A DNA stretch of 64,000 nt from Spodoptera frugiperda (lineage: Eukaryota; Arthropoda; Insecta; Lepidoptera; Noctuidae), in the NCBI RefSeq assembly GCF_023101765.2, contig NC_064236.1, positions 1,054,001 to 1,118,000 of the forward strand, given 5' to 3'. Position 1 is the first letter of the stretch. Each line of letters opens with the position of its first letter. The notes under the pieces are model-generated. The model had not been told where the DNA came from. It was given only the letters and a program-made list of their open reading frames with translations, and searched no databases. The position numbers and the translations under genes are program-made. Positions 23,830 through 35,600 of this stretch are shown here, piece after piece.

Positions 23830-25060
23830 GAGAAGGAAGAGAACGAGGTAGGTACTGTTTAATGGTTTACTAAAAATCTCCCTAACGACCAGTATGTATA
23901 ACTAGACTAGCCACCATGCAGGAGATATTATAGTGCACAGTGTGATGGAACAGAGAGTGTACAGGCAACCTTTCTAAAATTGTTGGTTTTAGAATATTCT
24001 TAGTAAAAGCACAAAGTTTGAAAGTGTGATCACCGGAGTGTCGTTAATAAAAACATTTAGCAATATACCTATACATTATAGCATATGTTACACGAGCCAC
24101 ATAGTGAAAAAGTAACAATTGAAAAGTGTTTATTACCTACACACCTAAATTATTAACATTATGGGTGCTTCTATCTACACTTGGTATTATAAGGCATAAG
24201 GAAGGATGTTTATGAGTTATACTTATATAGTGTTATTTTAAACACGCTACATATACACATTACGTGTTTGAACATAGGTATTGTCTAAATATATCAAAAA
24301 GTAACTAATTGTTACCAACCTGTTCTACTCGCACAAAAGCGTGCTTACATTAAATACTCAAAGCACCGATACGCATGGAAGAAACAACGAGCGCCATCTG
24401 TGATTCCATCGTGTACTATTCAAATCACTTAGTTTACTCTCGCGATGGTAGATGTCACTATTGTCATGTTGACAAATTCTTATATAGTAACTTTTTATTA
24501 CTAAATTTTAGTTTTACTTCATTCTTTTATATAGTAAAATTATATTATCTATGATGTTTAATAAATCAGGTACGTTTTCTCCCGACCACGCGTAGCTCTG
24601 TTGTCCTCGGACTCCACGTGTTGTAGTGAACAGAGAAACAAATGGATCTTATCCTTTAAACAATAAAATATGTATTTATATTTCATAATTCAAATTTTTA
24701 AAAATATGTGTTTCAAATATTTCAAAAAGGAGTTACTTCTATAAATGTGGACCTCACAGTATTCTCAACACTAATGGGATGTAGATGTGAGTTTAAAGGG
24801 TTTTGTAACAATTTTGTCTAATGTCTAGTACATATAATTCTATTTCCGACACTTAAAATTAATAAAACAATACCTGGAGACAAGGTCTGAGTGTGGACCT
24901 CACAGCATTATTGCGTAAACACAAAGAAAATTATTGAAAAGAAAAACATATTTAACTTTGTATATAGTGTATATTTTATATACAATTTAGACAATATGAC
25001 GACACGTAAGACCACATCAATGACGTATACATAGTTAGACAATTTTCCATTTTTACCATA
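23830..25060. other. Downstream flank of gene A
   Basis: No exon recognised. GTGGACCTCACAG occurs twice about 145 bp apart (near 24748 and 24893). A minus-strand AATAAA at 24494-24499 could end gene A but is far from its stop. Confidence 0.35.
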
Positions 25061-25067
25061 ATTTTAC

Positions 25068-25160
25068 CTATACATATTTTCCAAGTAGTATACCGAACTT
25101 GTACTGTATTCTATGAATGTACTCTTCACCCGGATTGAGCACCGAACTCGGGAAGTTTCT
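25068..25160 (-). CDS. Gene A exon 10 (terminal)
   Basis: The acceptor ATTTACAG precedes AGA AAC TTC. The exon encodes RNFPSSVLNPGEEYIHRIQY, KFGILLGKYV and a TAG stop. The pattern NFPS.VL.PGE.Y.....YKF is the usual C-terminus of aldose 1-epimerases. No canonical minus-strand AATAAA is seen within about 300 bp downstream; the first clear one lies near 24494-24499, so the 3' end is open. Confidence 0.93.
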   Translation of the reverse strand, partial: RNFPSSVLNPGEEYIHRIQYKFGILLGKYV

Positions 25161-28100
25161 CTGTAAATGTTAATAGGATAATTATTAAACTTTGTGTCAG
25201 TTTGCATCTGATTCTACCTTATCCTGCCTTACTCGACTCTGTGAGCCAAAGAGCGGGCTCCAAACATCTCATTCGTGACTTTTATATCAGAAATTAAAAT
25301 ATCGACGGACATCAATCAGTTCAAATCTTTAGGGCACTGCCCCAGCAAAGTCAAGCATAATCTTATACAGGTATATAGCACTTTATATATTATCATAAGA
25401 GTCACTACTCTTAAACGTAAAACATGTGTATTAATAATTAAGATTTTTCATTTTTATACCTTTCGGTATTATACAACAGTACCTTAGCAACGTGTACGTA
25501 ATTGATAATAATGATAATTTTCTTTTGCAGGAAGCAAGCCCGAAGCTCAAATGAAAACGATCATAAAATCCCGCCTACTATACTGGATGTAATTCTAGGC
25601 TCTCCAGTTTCAAGACCACCTCCTACGACTCTTAAATATATACTGGTGAATATACTATTGTACTGTAAATACTGTACATTTTTATAATAAAATATTAGAC
25701 TACGGAAGTTTGTATTTTGATTGTATCATATCATTAGTAGGTGTCTATATTTTTTTGCATCTCTCGTTGACTGTAACTGATGTTCATTTATGAAATAGTT
25801 GTACTATTCTAGGTACAAATAAGAGCCACGTTATGGTCTGGGTAGCTTATAAAAATTATTAGATTTTTTCGTGGCCATGTTTAGTGTACCTACACTTTAT
25901 TTGAAAATGAATTGCATATTATAAATCCCAATGCCTTAAGGTTCATTCCAATCTTCTCCTACCGAGAGAAGATGGGAAAATGAACCAAATCTGCCATATA
26001 CTTACATTATTTACGGCGTCTGGGTAGTTCTGCGGCATGAGACAGAATAAACCATGCCGTTTATACAGAGTTCCCTTCTTGCCTAGTAAGGGGACGTAGC
26101 CGAAACTCTTTCTACCCTGCAAACAAAGAAAATAATATTTTAAAACTAACATTAACAGCATTGGGACAAATTGTACCTACATGTAAGTATAAATTCAAAG
26201 AGAGGTGTTTATCTAAACATCTGTCTACTACAAAGTACTAGGAGAAAAGTTCAAAATCACCTCGCGTTCCTCTCCTTCCTCATATTCTCCTTCTACACTT
26301 GATCTCTCACTGGACATCTCACTGGCTTCAGATTCTTCAGCCTCTTCAGTCGCCGGCACAGGCTACGTACAAATTTAATCATTACATAAGATACCCAACT
26401 TCTGATAATATGATTTGGTAGCCAGTCAGTCAGTATAGTGACGTCAGTCTGTAAAATACATTTGACGCCACCCCTACTCTCCCCTATCTCTTTAATTTTG
26501 TTGGACGAACAGTTGAAACATAATATGTATCCGATGCGCGGATTAGCAAAACACTAATCCGGTCTCCAGAATCCAAAAAAAAAAGAAGGAGAATCCATGG
26601 TTGCACGTTTGGACGAGCCCTTTATGGCTATCACCGACTGGAGTGATAGATATCAACTTGGTAAGTTCAACGCTAGCTTAGAATTTCCAATCATAGTGCC
26701 ATAATCTTCTGAGATTATTTAGTCTGCTAAGTACTTGTTTTAAGCAACAGAGTATCAGCAACGTGTTTCTACAATGCGCGTGCTCCCTAAAACAAAATAC
26801 TGGCGGAAGATGTTCCTAATACAATTTGAACACGTTGCCATTGTATTTACAAAACATTGGCTATTATTTACTGCGTGTTGCGTACGCCTGGCGTGATGAC
26901 GACAGAGTAGAATATATTTGTCACTAGTATTCACCACTGGAGGTGTAATAGTTGAAGAAGACATTTGACAGAGTTTAATAAACCTAAATCTTTTAAACTG
27001 CGATCTCCAATCCGCCTGCAAAACTTGATGATTATGGCAAACCCCTCTTATGTATACAAGGCTCATATTGCAACAATGGACTCTCACGGCTGTTGATGGA
27101 TGGTATAGATGTAGTGTACCAACTTACAGAGATAAGTATTTAAATATTGACAGAAGTAAGGGGAGAAAAAGATCACAGATATCATGTAAGGATCCAGGAT
27201 CCACGAGGTTATAAGATCTTTATGAAAATTACCTCGACGATTTTGTCTGGATCCGGGAGGAGGTTGCCGGTGTAGAATTGCATACCAGGCTGATTGCTGT
27301 ACACTTCAAGAACTCGTCCAGTTAATGGGTGCAGCGCCCTGAAAAGTTTAAAGAATGAATATAATATTATCCTATTTACTATTTAAGGGACAAAAATTGC
27401 GTCCTATCCTAATTCCAAAGGGGTAAAACCGTGGTTGTGGTGCTGCTGGTGTCATAAAAATCACCTAAGGGACTGCAGATACTACAATACACTCTGGTAA
27501 AATCGAACTCCTCATCAGTAAACTGTAATTTTGTACCCACGCGACAAGCCTGTGGACATTATTGACAAAATGAGTAAAATCTCTTCTCAACTATAAGACT
27601 ATAAGACTAATACTAATAAAAAAGTTTTACGAAACCTGATTCTTTAAAAATTTACTCGAATAAAACACTCACCTAGCCTGAAAAGCCAGATCCTGATCTG
27701 TCCCTCGAGTGATGCAGTAGTTAATGTCGTAGCCTCCCATAGGTATCTTGGACATCATGGTTTTGAGGACTCGAGGCACACGGAAGTCATACGCTGTACC
27801 GCCTACTACTTTTCTTTCACCTGGAAAATACAAGAATAGGACTTTAGTATAGGACGGGACGAGGATGTGCGTGCAGTGGCGGTGCATGCAAATTGAAAAA
27901 GGAAGTAAGAGACTACTCTTTAAAAAAAACAAAATGAGTTCCTATTTGATACTGCGTTCACAATCACAAACACAATCGCCGCGACACACAACGCGGCGAT
28001 TGTCGCGGAATGCTGCTTATGAATATGAGTATCTAGCATGGCTTGAAACTAGTCGAGTTCCTTGTCAAAACATTATGTGACTAAGCCGATAACATAATAA

Positions 28101-31005
28101 ATAATGCGTTGTAAGTACATTATAATATCTCTCATTACGGGTTATTCTAGTAGTGTAAGAGTGCTAATGTTTTGTTACATTCTAATGTCAGAGTGTATTA
28201 CTAAATACTTTTTGGTTCCAAGAATCTCACACTTTATACCAATAGCGCAACAAATCGCTAAGACGTTTATGAAATCAGACGTTGGTCCAATATTTCTATG
28301 GGCCAATGGTAAGGACTATACAAAACCCTCGTTGGGAACAAAAATATTAACTTCATAAAATATATTTTACTTAGATATAAAAAACATTATACCAGTAACG
28401 AGTCCATCTTCATCCACAGCAGTGTATTTGTCAGCATTTATAGTAAAAATATGATCCAACATAAGTTCAGCTCCGGTGTGCTGGAAAAAAAAGCAAATTG
28501 ATAGGCGATGGCAAAAAATATCACGGGCATTGGACATCGAAAGTAAATCCGTGCATTAAATAAAATGTTATTATTGCAACAATAGTGTGACAATGCTGTG
28601 CACTTTCATAAATTCTGAAGAAAGAAAATTTTAAATTACTATTTTTTGCGACAGGAGGTTTTGGCTCGGCGCACATGTTCACACTCGTACCTAGTCATTC
28701 AAGATACTGCGCCAATTTCCGGATATTCATACATAAAGTGGATGGCCGGGGGTTGAAGGAGCAACATTGCTTTTGTCTTCACTATTGTCTCGTGTGTCGT
28801 GGGTGCGTTTATAATCATACAAATCCTCATACAACAATTTGTCGATCACCCAAAGAATTGCTCTATGCGGGAATCAAACCCGCTACACGTTGCACGGCAG
28901 CCGGTTACCTAGTCGCCTACTTTGCAATTAGTGGCTAAATTCTGGCTGGTGATGAGAAAACACATCATATACTTACATGGCCAGCGAGGTTGAAGAATGG
29001 CGCGTTGCTCAAGTTGATGACTGTAGGCTCGCTAGTTGTGCACTTCATCTCAATCTTAAGTGTGTTGTCACAGGTCACTTCGAAGGTCACCTGGCACATC
29101 ACTGTCCCAGGAAACCCTTCATGGAACCGCTCCGATACGTGGCTCATTATCACCTTAAGGCCAGATACGTAGGATCGCCAGTTTACCTGTAAATCATTGA
29201 AGAAGTAGTTATATTTAATGTAAGTACACAATATCAGCGAATACCTCAATCACCGAATGCTTTTGTGGATAAACGATTAATTTAGGATTGTATATTGTAG
29301 GGGCAGCAAATACAATAAAAACTTGTGACGAAATAAAACCAAACAATACTCAACAGTTATGCAGTAACCGATCGTCCAGCCACTGCTCACTACAATTTAA
29401 TTGTCAGACGGCAAGGTAGCTATTGTATACTATGGTAGATATAATAAATGAGCATGGTAATGTGCTGACTTTGTATAGACACTATACAGGGTGAAAGTGA
29501 CCCATTCTATAATTCCATATGAGATGAAACTTTACCAATAAATCCCTCTTTATAGTAAGTGGTAGAAGGTACCTTATCAAATCCAATGTATCCCCCGTTG
29601 TAATGATGATGCCCCTTGTTATTGGAGACCATGTACATTCTCCCTGAAGGTCTGACCATGAAGGTAGCGTCTCTGATCACATTTGCGTATCTCCCTATTG
29701 TCGCACCGAAGTAAGGATTCCGATGCTGAAAGTAGTCTGTACAAAAAGAAACAATTTCATTATAAAGAATAAAATAAACATTACATTACAATACGCCTTT
29801 TATTTTCGGCAAAAGACAGAGTTCTATGCAACACCTTTCTCCAGTTATGAGTTAAACTCATGTTAATTCCTCGGCTCGGCTGCAATTCCTAGGAAGTTTC
29901 TAATTACCGAATAGACTCAATACTACTTTGCCCTACCCAATAAACTGAACCTCGCCCCTTGTCAGCCATTCGCACTTGTGATCAAGTAGTGGTCATAAAT
30001 GCTTTAGCACAACTACTACTACAATATAGAAGACTCCTTCGCTAATTTTGATCGATACAACTGTCCTCATTACTCCTCAGCTATTTTTTTCCAAATGTTT
30101 ACTATGTTTGTGATTTATCAGCTCTAATACAGATCTAGTTATATCACTCAAAGCTGAAGAAATAATCAAGAGTTCTGGAGAAACTGCAGCTAGTCAACTA
30201 CAATACAAACAGATAGATAATAATCATAACCCACCCTCCAATGTGTCGAAACCTGCGAGGACGTCATCTGGTACTCCTTTCCTGTCAGGAACCGAAATAG
30301 AAGTGATCGTGGCTCCATATGTTATAATCTGCAGTTGGATTTAATAAGTGATATCATAAAAAATATCATGTTTTAAAAAGCTTAGTGAAAACTAACACGC
30401 AGTGCCTCTCATATCGGGTATTGCAGAAAAATCGTAATCACAAAACAATTATCAATAACCTATACGAGTCGAACACTAGTAGACATCGTGTTGCACACAA
30501 TACAAACAGGATTTTATCTAGCCTGCAGACTTACCACAACTTAAAGGGAAAATCATCATCAAAATTTCTACTGCCTAATATAAAATACTACCACTGCTAT
30601 ATAAAATAAATAATTTCATTCCAAAAATATTCACAGAGCTGCACTAGAGTCAGTCGCCAGAATCTGACATTGAATGGAATACAACTCTACCTGAACTGTC
30701 ATCCTATTCTTCGTCTTCCAAGTGTACCTTCTGACTATATCTATGTTGGTGCTCGACGCGCATGGGCTTTGCTCACCATGAGCTTCACCGGCAACGGCAT
30801 CTTTATGTGTTGACCTTAATTTCGCGAAGAGGCTGGATCGTCGCCTATCACCCGTCTTTGATTTTGGCATAAATCCAAAGCCATCAACAAACAGTTCCAC
30901 ATCAGGTGGCTTGGGTTCCGGTTCTGGAGGTGGTATTACCTCTGGTTTCTCTACCTCTACGTCCCCACTAGCTGCATTATCTTTATCTTCATCGACATCC
31001 CCCAT
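25068..31005 (-). CDS. Gene A: aldose 1-epimerase (galactose mutarotase) family protein, ten coding exons, probable pseudoenzyme
   Basis: Ten exons join in frame with GT/AG sites into a 476-residue protein. Residues 1-90 are an acidic, proline-rich extension. The galactose mutarotase fold follows: ITYGATITSISVPDRKG (about 107-123), GFDTLEDYFQHRNPYFGATI, GFDK|VNW, NLAGH, GGYDINYC, VYSNQPGMQFYTGN and NYPDAVN, then NFPSSVLNPGEEY at the C-terminus. These are family landmarks in the expected order. Family knowledge: the enzyme interconverts alpha and beta aldoses using two His and one Glu. Here LHGG reads YNGG (Asn183), the His of TNHSYFNL is Ala253, and the Glu of CLETQ is Met436. The Arg of GRxAN (152) and the Asp of GxDxN (322) remain. 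An acidic 34-residue exon (376-409) is inserted before the last active-site strand. Inference: a sugar-binding or regulatory protein without mutarotase activity. Family assignment is very secure; the function is not. Confidence 0.93.
25531..25687 (+). CDS. Candidate terminal exon on the opposite strand inside the last intron of gene A
   Basis: A strong acceptor (TTTTCTTTTGCAG) opens a frame encoding KQARSSNENDHKIPPTILDV, ILGSPVSRPPPTTLKYILV and on to TAA at 25685-25687. AATAAA overlaps the stop (25686-25691). A possible upstream exon ends at a CAG|GTATAT donor at 25370/25371, but only a short 38-bp reading (from 25333) keeps frame with it. The family was not recognised. The acceptor, open frame and poly(A) signal together make it plausible. 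Confidence 0.4.
26006..26116 (-). CDS. Gene A exon 9
   Basis: The acceptor TTTGTTTGCAG is strong. The 37 codons encode GRKSFGYVPLLGKKGTLYKR, HGLFCLMPQNYPDAVNN, ending at a GTAAGT donor. The family motif is HSGFCLETQNWPDAVN; here Met-Pro replaces Glu-Thr, so the catalytic base Glu is missing (Met436). Confidence 0.95.
26261..26362 (-). CDS. Gene A exon 8: acidic in-frame insert, possible cassette exon
   Basis: This is 102 bp, phase 0 at both ends, encoding PVPATEEAEESEASEMSSER and then an acidic tail ending EEGEERE. It has no counterpart in ordinary mutarotases and lies between the QFYTGN strand and the strand that normally holds the catalytic Glu. Skipping it would keep frame, so alternative splicing is possible. 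The donor GTGATT is weaker than the others. The open frame and exact phase fit support it; transcription is unproven. Confidence 0.75.
26985..27110 (+). repeat. Dispersed repeat (AAACTGCGATCTCCAA type) in intron 7 of gene A
   Basis: TTTAAACTGCGATCTCCAAT, GATTATGGCAAACCCCTCTT and GGACTCTCACGGCTGTTGAT. Relatives at 20290-20420, 47345-47480 and 59485-59590. Confidence 0.55.
27233..27338 (-). CDS. Gene A exon 7
   Basis: The first base completes Arg340. The exon encodes ALHPLTGRVLEVYSNQPGMQ, FYTGN and LLPDPDKIVE, then a GTAATT donor in phase 0. The VYSNQPGMQFYTGN motif is close to the family's VYTTQPGVQFYTGN. Confidence 0.94.
27673..27820 (-). CDS. Gene A exon 6
   Basis: The acceptor TTTCCAG precedes GT GAA AGA, completing the split Gly. 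It encodes ERKVVGGTAYDFRVPRVL, then GGYDINYCITRG (the GFDHNFCL equivalent, Asp322 kept) and DLAFQA, ending with two bases of an Arg codon before GTGAGT. Confidence 0.93.
27958..28108 (+). repeat. Dispersed repeat in intron 5 of gene A
   Basis: GCGGCGATTGTCGCGGAATG, then TGGCTTGAAACTAGTCGAGT and GTAAGCCGATAACATAA-type end. A second copy lies at 63384-63512. Confidence 0.6.
28393..28480 (-). CDS. Gene A exon 5
   Basis: The acceptor TTTCCAG precedes CAC ACC GGA. The exon encodes HTGAELMLDHIFTINADKYT and VDEDGLVT, ending with one base of a split Gly codon before GTATAA. The pattern LDH..TINADKYT.VDE is a standard family segment. Confidence 0.93.
28789..28918 (-). mobile_element. tRNA-derived SINE, family 2, in intron 4 of gene A
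   Basis: Same family as 41277-41458, with a mutated B box (GGGTTTGATTCCCGC on the minus strand). It lies just upstream of the intron side of gene A exon 4. Confidence 0.72.
28977..29186 (-). CDS. Gene A exon 4
   Basis: Seventy codons, phase 0 at both ends, from VNWRSYVSGLKV to SNAPFFNLAGH before a GTAAGT donor. The stretch EGFPGTVMCQVTFEVT matches the family's EGYPG strand. In active enzymes the motif is TNHSYFNLAG with a catalytic His; here the residue is Ala253. Confidence 0.94.
29573..29736 (-). CDS. Gene A exon 3 (NPYFGATIGR motif)
   Basis: The acceptor GTACAG precedes AC TAC TTT, and the split codon gives Asp137. The exon encodes YFQHRNPYFGATIGRYANVI and ends YNGGYIGFDK before a GTACCT donor. 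The Arg of GRYAN matches the conserved sugar-contacting Arg. The position of the first catalytic His (normally LHGG) is Asn in YNGG. Confidence 0.94.
30235..30328 (-). CDS. Gene A exon 2
   Basis: The acceptor TGCAG precedes ATT ATA ACA TAT GGA. The exon encodes IITYGATITSISVPDRKG and ends LAGFDTLE plus one base before GTGGGT. The GATITS and GFDTLE motifs are typical of the N-terminal strands of aldose 1-epimerases. Phase 0 in, phase 1 out. Confidence 0.92.
30691..31005 (-). CDS. Gene A exon 1 (start codon, acidic/proline-rich extension)
   Basis: This exon holds 105 codons from ATG (MGDVDEDKDN) to a GTAGAG donor after the codons for RMTVQ. A TAG lies in frame three codons upstream, so this ATG is the natural start. 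Residues 1-40 are Asp/Glu/Pro rich. Residues 50-85 are basic and Ser rich (SKTGDRRRSSLF) and look disordered. The epimerase fold begins only at about residue 92 (RRYTWKTKNRMTVQ). No signal peptide is seen, so a cytosolic protein is likely. Confidence 0.9.
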
Positions 31006-31060
31006 TTTCACTAGAAATTTAGTTCAGACCAACTGGTTCCCTGTTTGGGCCTAAATTTTT
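31006..31060 (-). promoter_or_regulatory. Gene A 5' leader and proximal promoter
   Basis: The stretch just upstream of the gene A ATG has no exon and is AT-rich beyond about 31060. No TATA box or clear initiator could be fixed. It lies about 0.9 kb from the gene B stop codon, so the two genes sit head to tail. Confidence 0.35.
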
Positions 31061-31745
31061 ATTTGATTAAAATATTTTTACAAAATAAATAATTAAAATG
31101 TCGTCATTGCTGTTTTTTGTTATTTTGTCAAATGATTTATTGAATTTGTCGTGACATTTATTTCGTCAATTTAAAATATATAATTTTTAATAATAATCTT
31201 GTGGGACACGAATGTCATGTGTAACTTTGAATGGAGGTTTTATGCTAAATTGGTTAAGTCTCATTTCTTTGAATAAGTTAAAAATTGTGATACCACTCCT
31301 AATGGTATGTAGGTAGTACCTTCACACATGTAATTTGACTAAGTTGTTCTGATTACTAAAATTCATTTGTTATGAGCCAGTACACAATAAGTGATTAAAA
31401 AGAATATAGAAAGTATTTAGATAATAAATTACTATTATGTCAGTTAGGAAACAAAATTACTCATTAAATACGAATTTGGCAATAAGTCCAGTTTTAAAAG
31501 TCAGACTGTGGCCTTGAAATAAGACACCCTAACTATAGTCTTCATTGTCAGTAGCTATTGATATAAATTACTCGTTGCTAATGATATCATTGACCAGGTT
31601 TACTAAACCATTGTTTGTTCTTAACATTCAGCGTTTCTTTGTAAAGACCATGAAAGATTTCGTATCGAATCTTCAAGGTTCCGATTAACATTGGCTCAAG
31701 GGGCAATAATCACAAAACAATACCATACAATACATAAAGTTATTA

Positions 31746-31751
31746 TTTATT
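31746..31751 (-). terminator. Gene B polyadenylation signal AATAAA
   Basis: The minus strand reads AATAAA about 200 bp after the gene B stop codon, a normal distance for an insect 3' UTR. The plus strand shows TTTATT. Confidence 0.55.
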
Positions 31752-31947
31752 AAAATTAAAGTATAGTTAAGTACAACTAAGAATTACAAAAAAAAATCCA
31801 CGATGATATAATACATTTCTAGAATTCAAGAAAAATACACAATCATTATGTGAAATCTACGTTTAGTCATTTGCGCACTCGTTACAAATAATAATTTAAC
31901 TGTCATTATTACGTAATCAGGCACGATTTTGTACATTGGCAAATATA

Positions 31948-32620
31948 TCAAACCCAAAATACTTTGACAGATTGTTTATCGAGGTCCACAGCTTCGCTCT
32001 TCCACTTTTCATTTCCATCTAAAATGTTAGTGAGCTCCTCGATGTAGCCTACTTCTTTACAAGGGGACGGTGGTATAATACTTATTATAGGTATACCTAT
32101 CTCTTGGAACGAACTCATTGACGAAAATCCACTTTCATCTTCAATAAAATTTGCGACATGGTTGTATTCGCTCCTTTTATTCATTGGTCTTGTTTTAGAT
32201 TCTGTGGTTTTAATTTCGTCCTTTTGATTAATATTAATACCAGCAAAGTCGTTTTCCAAACCGCAAGACAATGGAGAAGAGGACACTATAAAGTCCGTAA
32301 ATTCATCTTTGACGTCTGAATATTTATTTGCAAGATCATTAAAAGCATCTTCGCTGTCGTAAATCGTGTTGAGTATAAAAGCGTTGGTTGTCTCCTCATC
32401 TATAAGATTTAAAGCTGGGTTTGATTCGTTATCCTCAAGAATATCATCGTTGGGCATACTATCATTTTTTGAAACATCATTACTATCGCTGCAGTTACAC
32501 GAGAGATCAGGTATCTTAGTACTGAGTACAGTATTGGCAAGAGTGATCAGTCTAGATATTTCTTCGGTAATCTTTTGGGAGCTATCCGTGTCCGATGACA
32601 AAGATAATTTAGATTGATTC
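31948..32620 (-). CDS. Gene B terminal exon
   Basis: The acceptor GATTTACAG precedes G AAT CAA TCT; the G completes a Trp codon split with the previous exon. It encodes 223 residues, beginning NQSKLSLSSDTDSS and ending KQSVKVFWV before the stop. It is Ser/Asp/Glu/Asn rich. This is the longest clearly coding exon in the window. Confidence 0.85.
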
Positions 32621-35600
32621 CTGTAAATCGAAAATAACAATATTAGCAAGTCTGCCATTAAGGACAAACAAAGAATGTAGATATCGACAGATTGATTTAC
32701 CAGACACCGTTGCTATCTTTGACCCCATTCACGTTGTTTATAGATTTACTTATTTTTCTTGCGCTCAACCTTTTGTCGGTGTTCAAAGCATATACGTGTT
32801 TGTTGACATGCAAGACGGAGCGAGATCGTGGCAAGTCGATGCTGCGGGAGCTCGGCGATGCTTCCCTGTGAGGAACAGCCTCCACAGTAGACCCAGTATC
32901 AGGGCTCTGGCACTCGATATGTTCCTTGACTCTGCTAAGGAACGTCACTACCTGCTTAAGTAATGCTATATGCATTTGTCTGTTCGCTTCAGTCTGAAAG
33001 TAAGTTACATTATTACATTTTGAATTCAACTTCACCTTGTGTTCATCGATTCGCTATAAAGCATAGTTAAATGAACATAATTGAAATAAAAACGACAATC
33101 AATAGACGCTAGCAATAAACCTCAGCTTATTAATTAAAGTATTCGCTACAATACAAAATGTTGATTTCGCTAAGCCATCATATAAAATTATAGTAAAAAT
33201 TACTAAGTATTGGTGCACCAAAACAATAGCTAGCATATTAAAATAAATCAAGCAGGGGTTTTACCTGTGTTAGTTGCCACCGCAGCGTATCTATTGCCAT
33301 GTTCAAAGCTGTCACTTCCGTGTCTCGTATATTGTGGTTCTTCATCGACTTGTCAGGAGGCTTCACTATTTCGCCGTTTTGCTCCGAAGTTCTAATTTTG
33401 GAAAGTTGAGAACACTGCTCAATTCTTTCTGGAGCCTGTAACAAAATAATATAACATTTAACTATACTGTATACAACAATAGAAATGTGCTATTTTATGG
33501 ACTGTCATTACAATCCAATTCAAGACGGAAGGCTATGAATCACGCACCTAGAAATAATTTCACTAAACCATCTTAGGGTCTCACGTGATAATCGGCGTGC
33601 AATTATATGACGCCAGTTACAGTCTGGCTTGTACGCTTATTACAATGAAGAGACAAAATACGTCTATCCCATTTAATCAATTCAATAAAATCGAAGACGC
33701 ATAATTGATGCATTTGCATTGTATGGCAACAAACAATGCTACATCCACAATTATCATCAACCGTTTGTTATTGTATTTTGTCCCGTGAGAGAAGTATTGT
33801 GCTTTTCAACCGAATTACGCAATGGCGGAGTTAAAAAAGAATGATTATCAAATGCATTGAATAAAGTTTTGCAAGACCTTTTGTATTTACGATAAGAGTA
33901 TATTGTATTATATGTAATACATTTCTTATTAATGGAACGTAGTCATCGGTATAGTAGTAAACATTGTAGAGATTTTAGAGTATTGATCTTTGTGATCAAT
34001 TCGTATTATTCATCAGTTGTTTAACGGCTGTACAATGATCTAAACAATTGATTCTAACGGTCCTCTCGCATCTCACACGGAATCAGCAAAAACTTAAAAG
34101 CCATGTAGGTGTAAATGATTGGCAGTGTCACAGGCGTCCCACGCTTTTGCCTCGATTCATATTGACCTCTATGCGAACAATGAAAGAGCAACTTGCTCCC
34201 GTTATTATCGTCAGAAAAATCTTTTTAATCAAGGCCTGGAATACAAGATTATTATTTATAGTAAATCTCAACTCTCGTCTACCTGTTTATCAATGAATGC
34301 AGGAGGCTAAGTTGTAAACGATGACAGCGAACAAGCTAATCACAATAACAAAAAACCTTACGCAAAGCCTGATATAATCAATACACAACTAAACGTCAAC
34401 AAGGTATTAGATCATGATGTCCAACAGTGTCGCCCTACTGAACAATTTGCCGCACACAAACAAATGCCTATTGTAGTAACTAATGCTGGGTTTAAACATT
34501 TTGTTTCGATACAGTAGAAATTCCACGTAGCACGCTGACCTGTAAATGCATAACGGACTTATTATTTGATAAACATATCGTTGTAAATAACTTTTGTGAA
34601 TTCCAGTTCAGTTGGAGATCTGCCATTAATATATACGCCTATAGCTTGCATACTAGTTTTAAACCATTGGCAGTATTTGATGCCTAAAAATCCAAACGAG
34701 TTAGTTTAGTGGGCCCTGAAATCTAGGGCAGTTTGTATCACTACGCCGGTACTGAGAGACACGAGAGCATCTTGAAACGTTACTTCGTTATGGTTTGTGT
34801 TGTTTTCTTTTCCAAATAAGTACGTGTTCAATTCGAATCATGACGAGAAAACAAAAAGATTACCATATCGTGATTCGAGTACCATATTATATTTAATTAA
34901 CCTATAAGCTATATTCAGTTTCATGACAATGTTTCGCAACTATCAACACAATAGCAGACGGTTCTCCTGATGGTAAGCGATCAGTGATCAGTTCTTCTAA
35001 CAAGAATACGCTCCTTTCTTGAAGGTCCGTCTCAAAGATTTTGGACTCGATTACACATACATTGAAATTGGCTGACTGAACTAGATTTGAATGGGAATGT
35101 CACATTTGACTGAGGTATAGGTTACGGTTGGATAGATCGGGTGTCAGGTGGCGGGGTGGTGCCAGGTTCCTCTCGGTTTCTCATGTGTCCGGATCGCTGG
35201 CATGGAACCGAACACGCGTGATCAAGGCCACTGGGCTACTGTTCTCAATTTACATTATAATTTCCATCATTAATACTGCGCGCAGATAGAGTTAAGAAAT
35301 GTCTGGTCCTGAACTAAAATAACAAGGTTAATACTAGCAGACAATGGTGCATTCAACTCTTTAACTTTTTGTAATGACTTTTCACAATATCGTATTGAAT
35401 CAATAACTATTTTTGGTGGAATATCTGCTTGTTTACTGATGGCCTTGCTACACAGGTTTCCATAAGTTTTTAGTATTTCGATACGGAACAGACCTTGAAC
35501 TGCTTTCTGTAACAGACCCCTGGTCCAGCTCTCAATGAGCATCGGATTAGTCTTGTGACTATTTACAAATGCGGAAAATCAACTCGTTCAAAACAACTAA

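Noticed and set aside
28104..28358. 84-residue plus-strand frame in intron 5 of gene A
   Set aside because: It begins at the edge of a dispersed repeat (27958-28108), has no splice support or motif, and lies opposite a well-supported gene.
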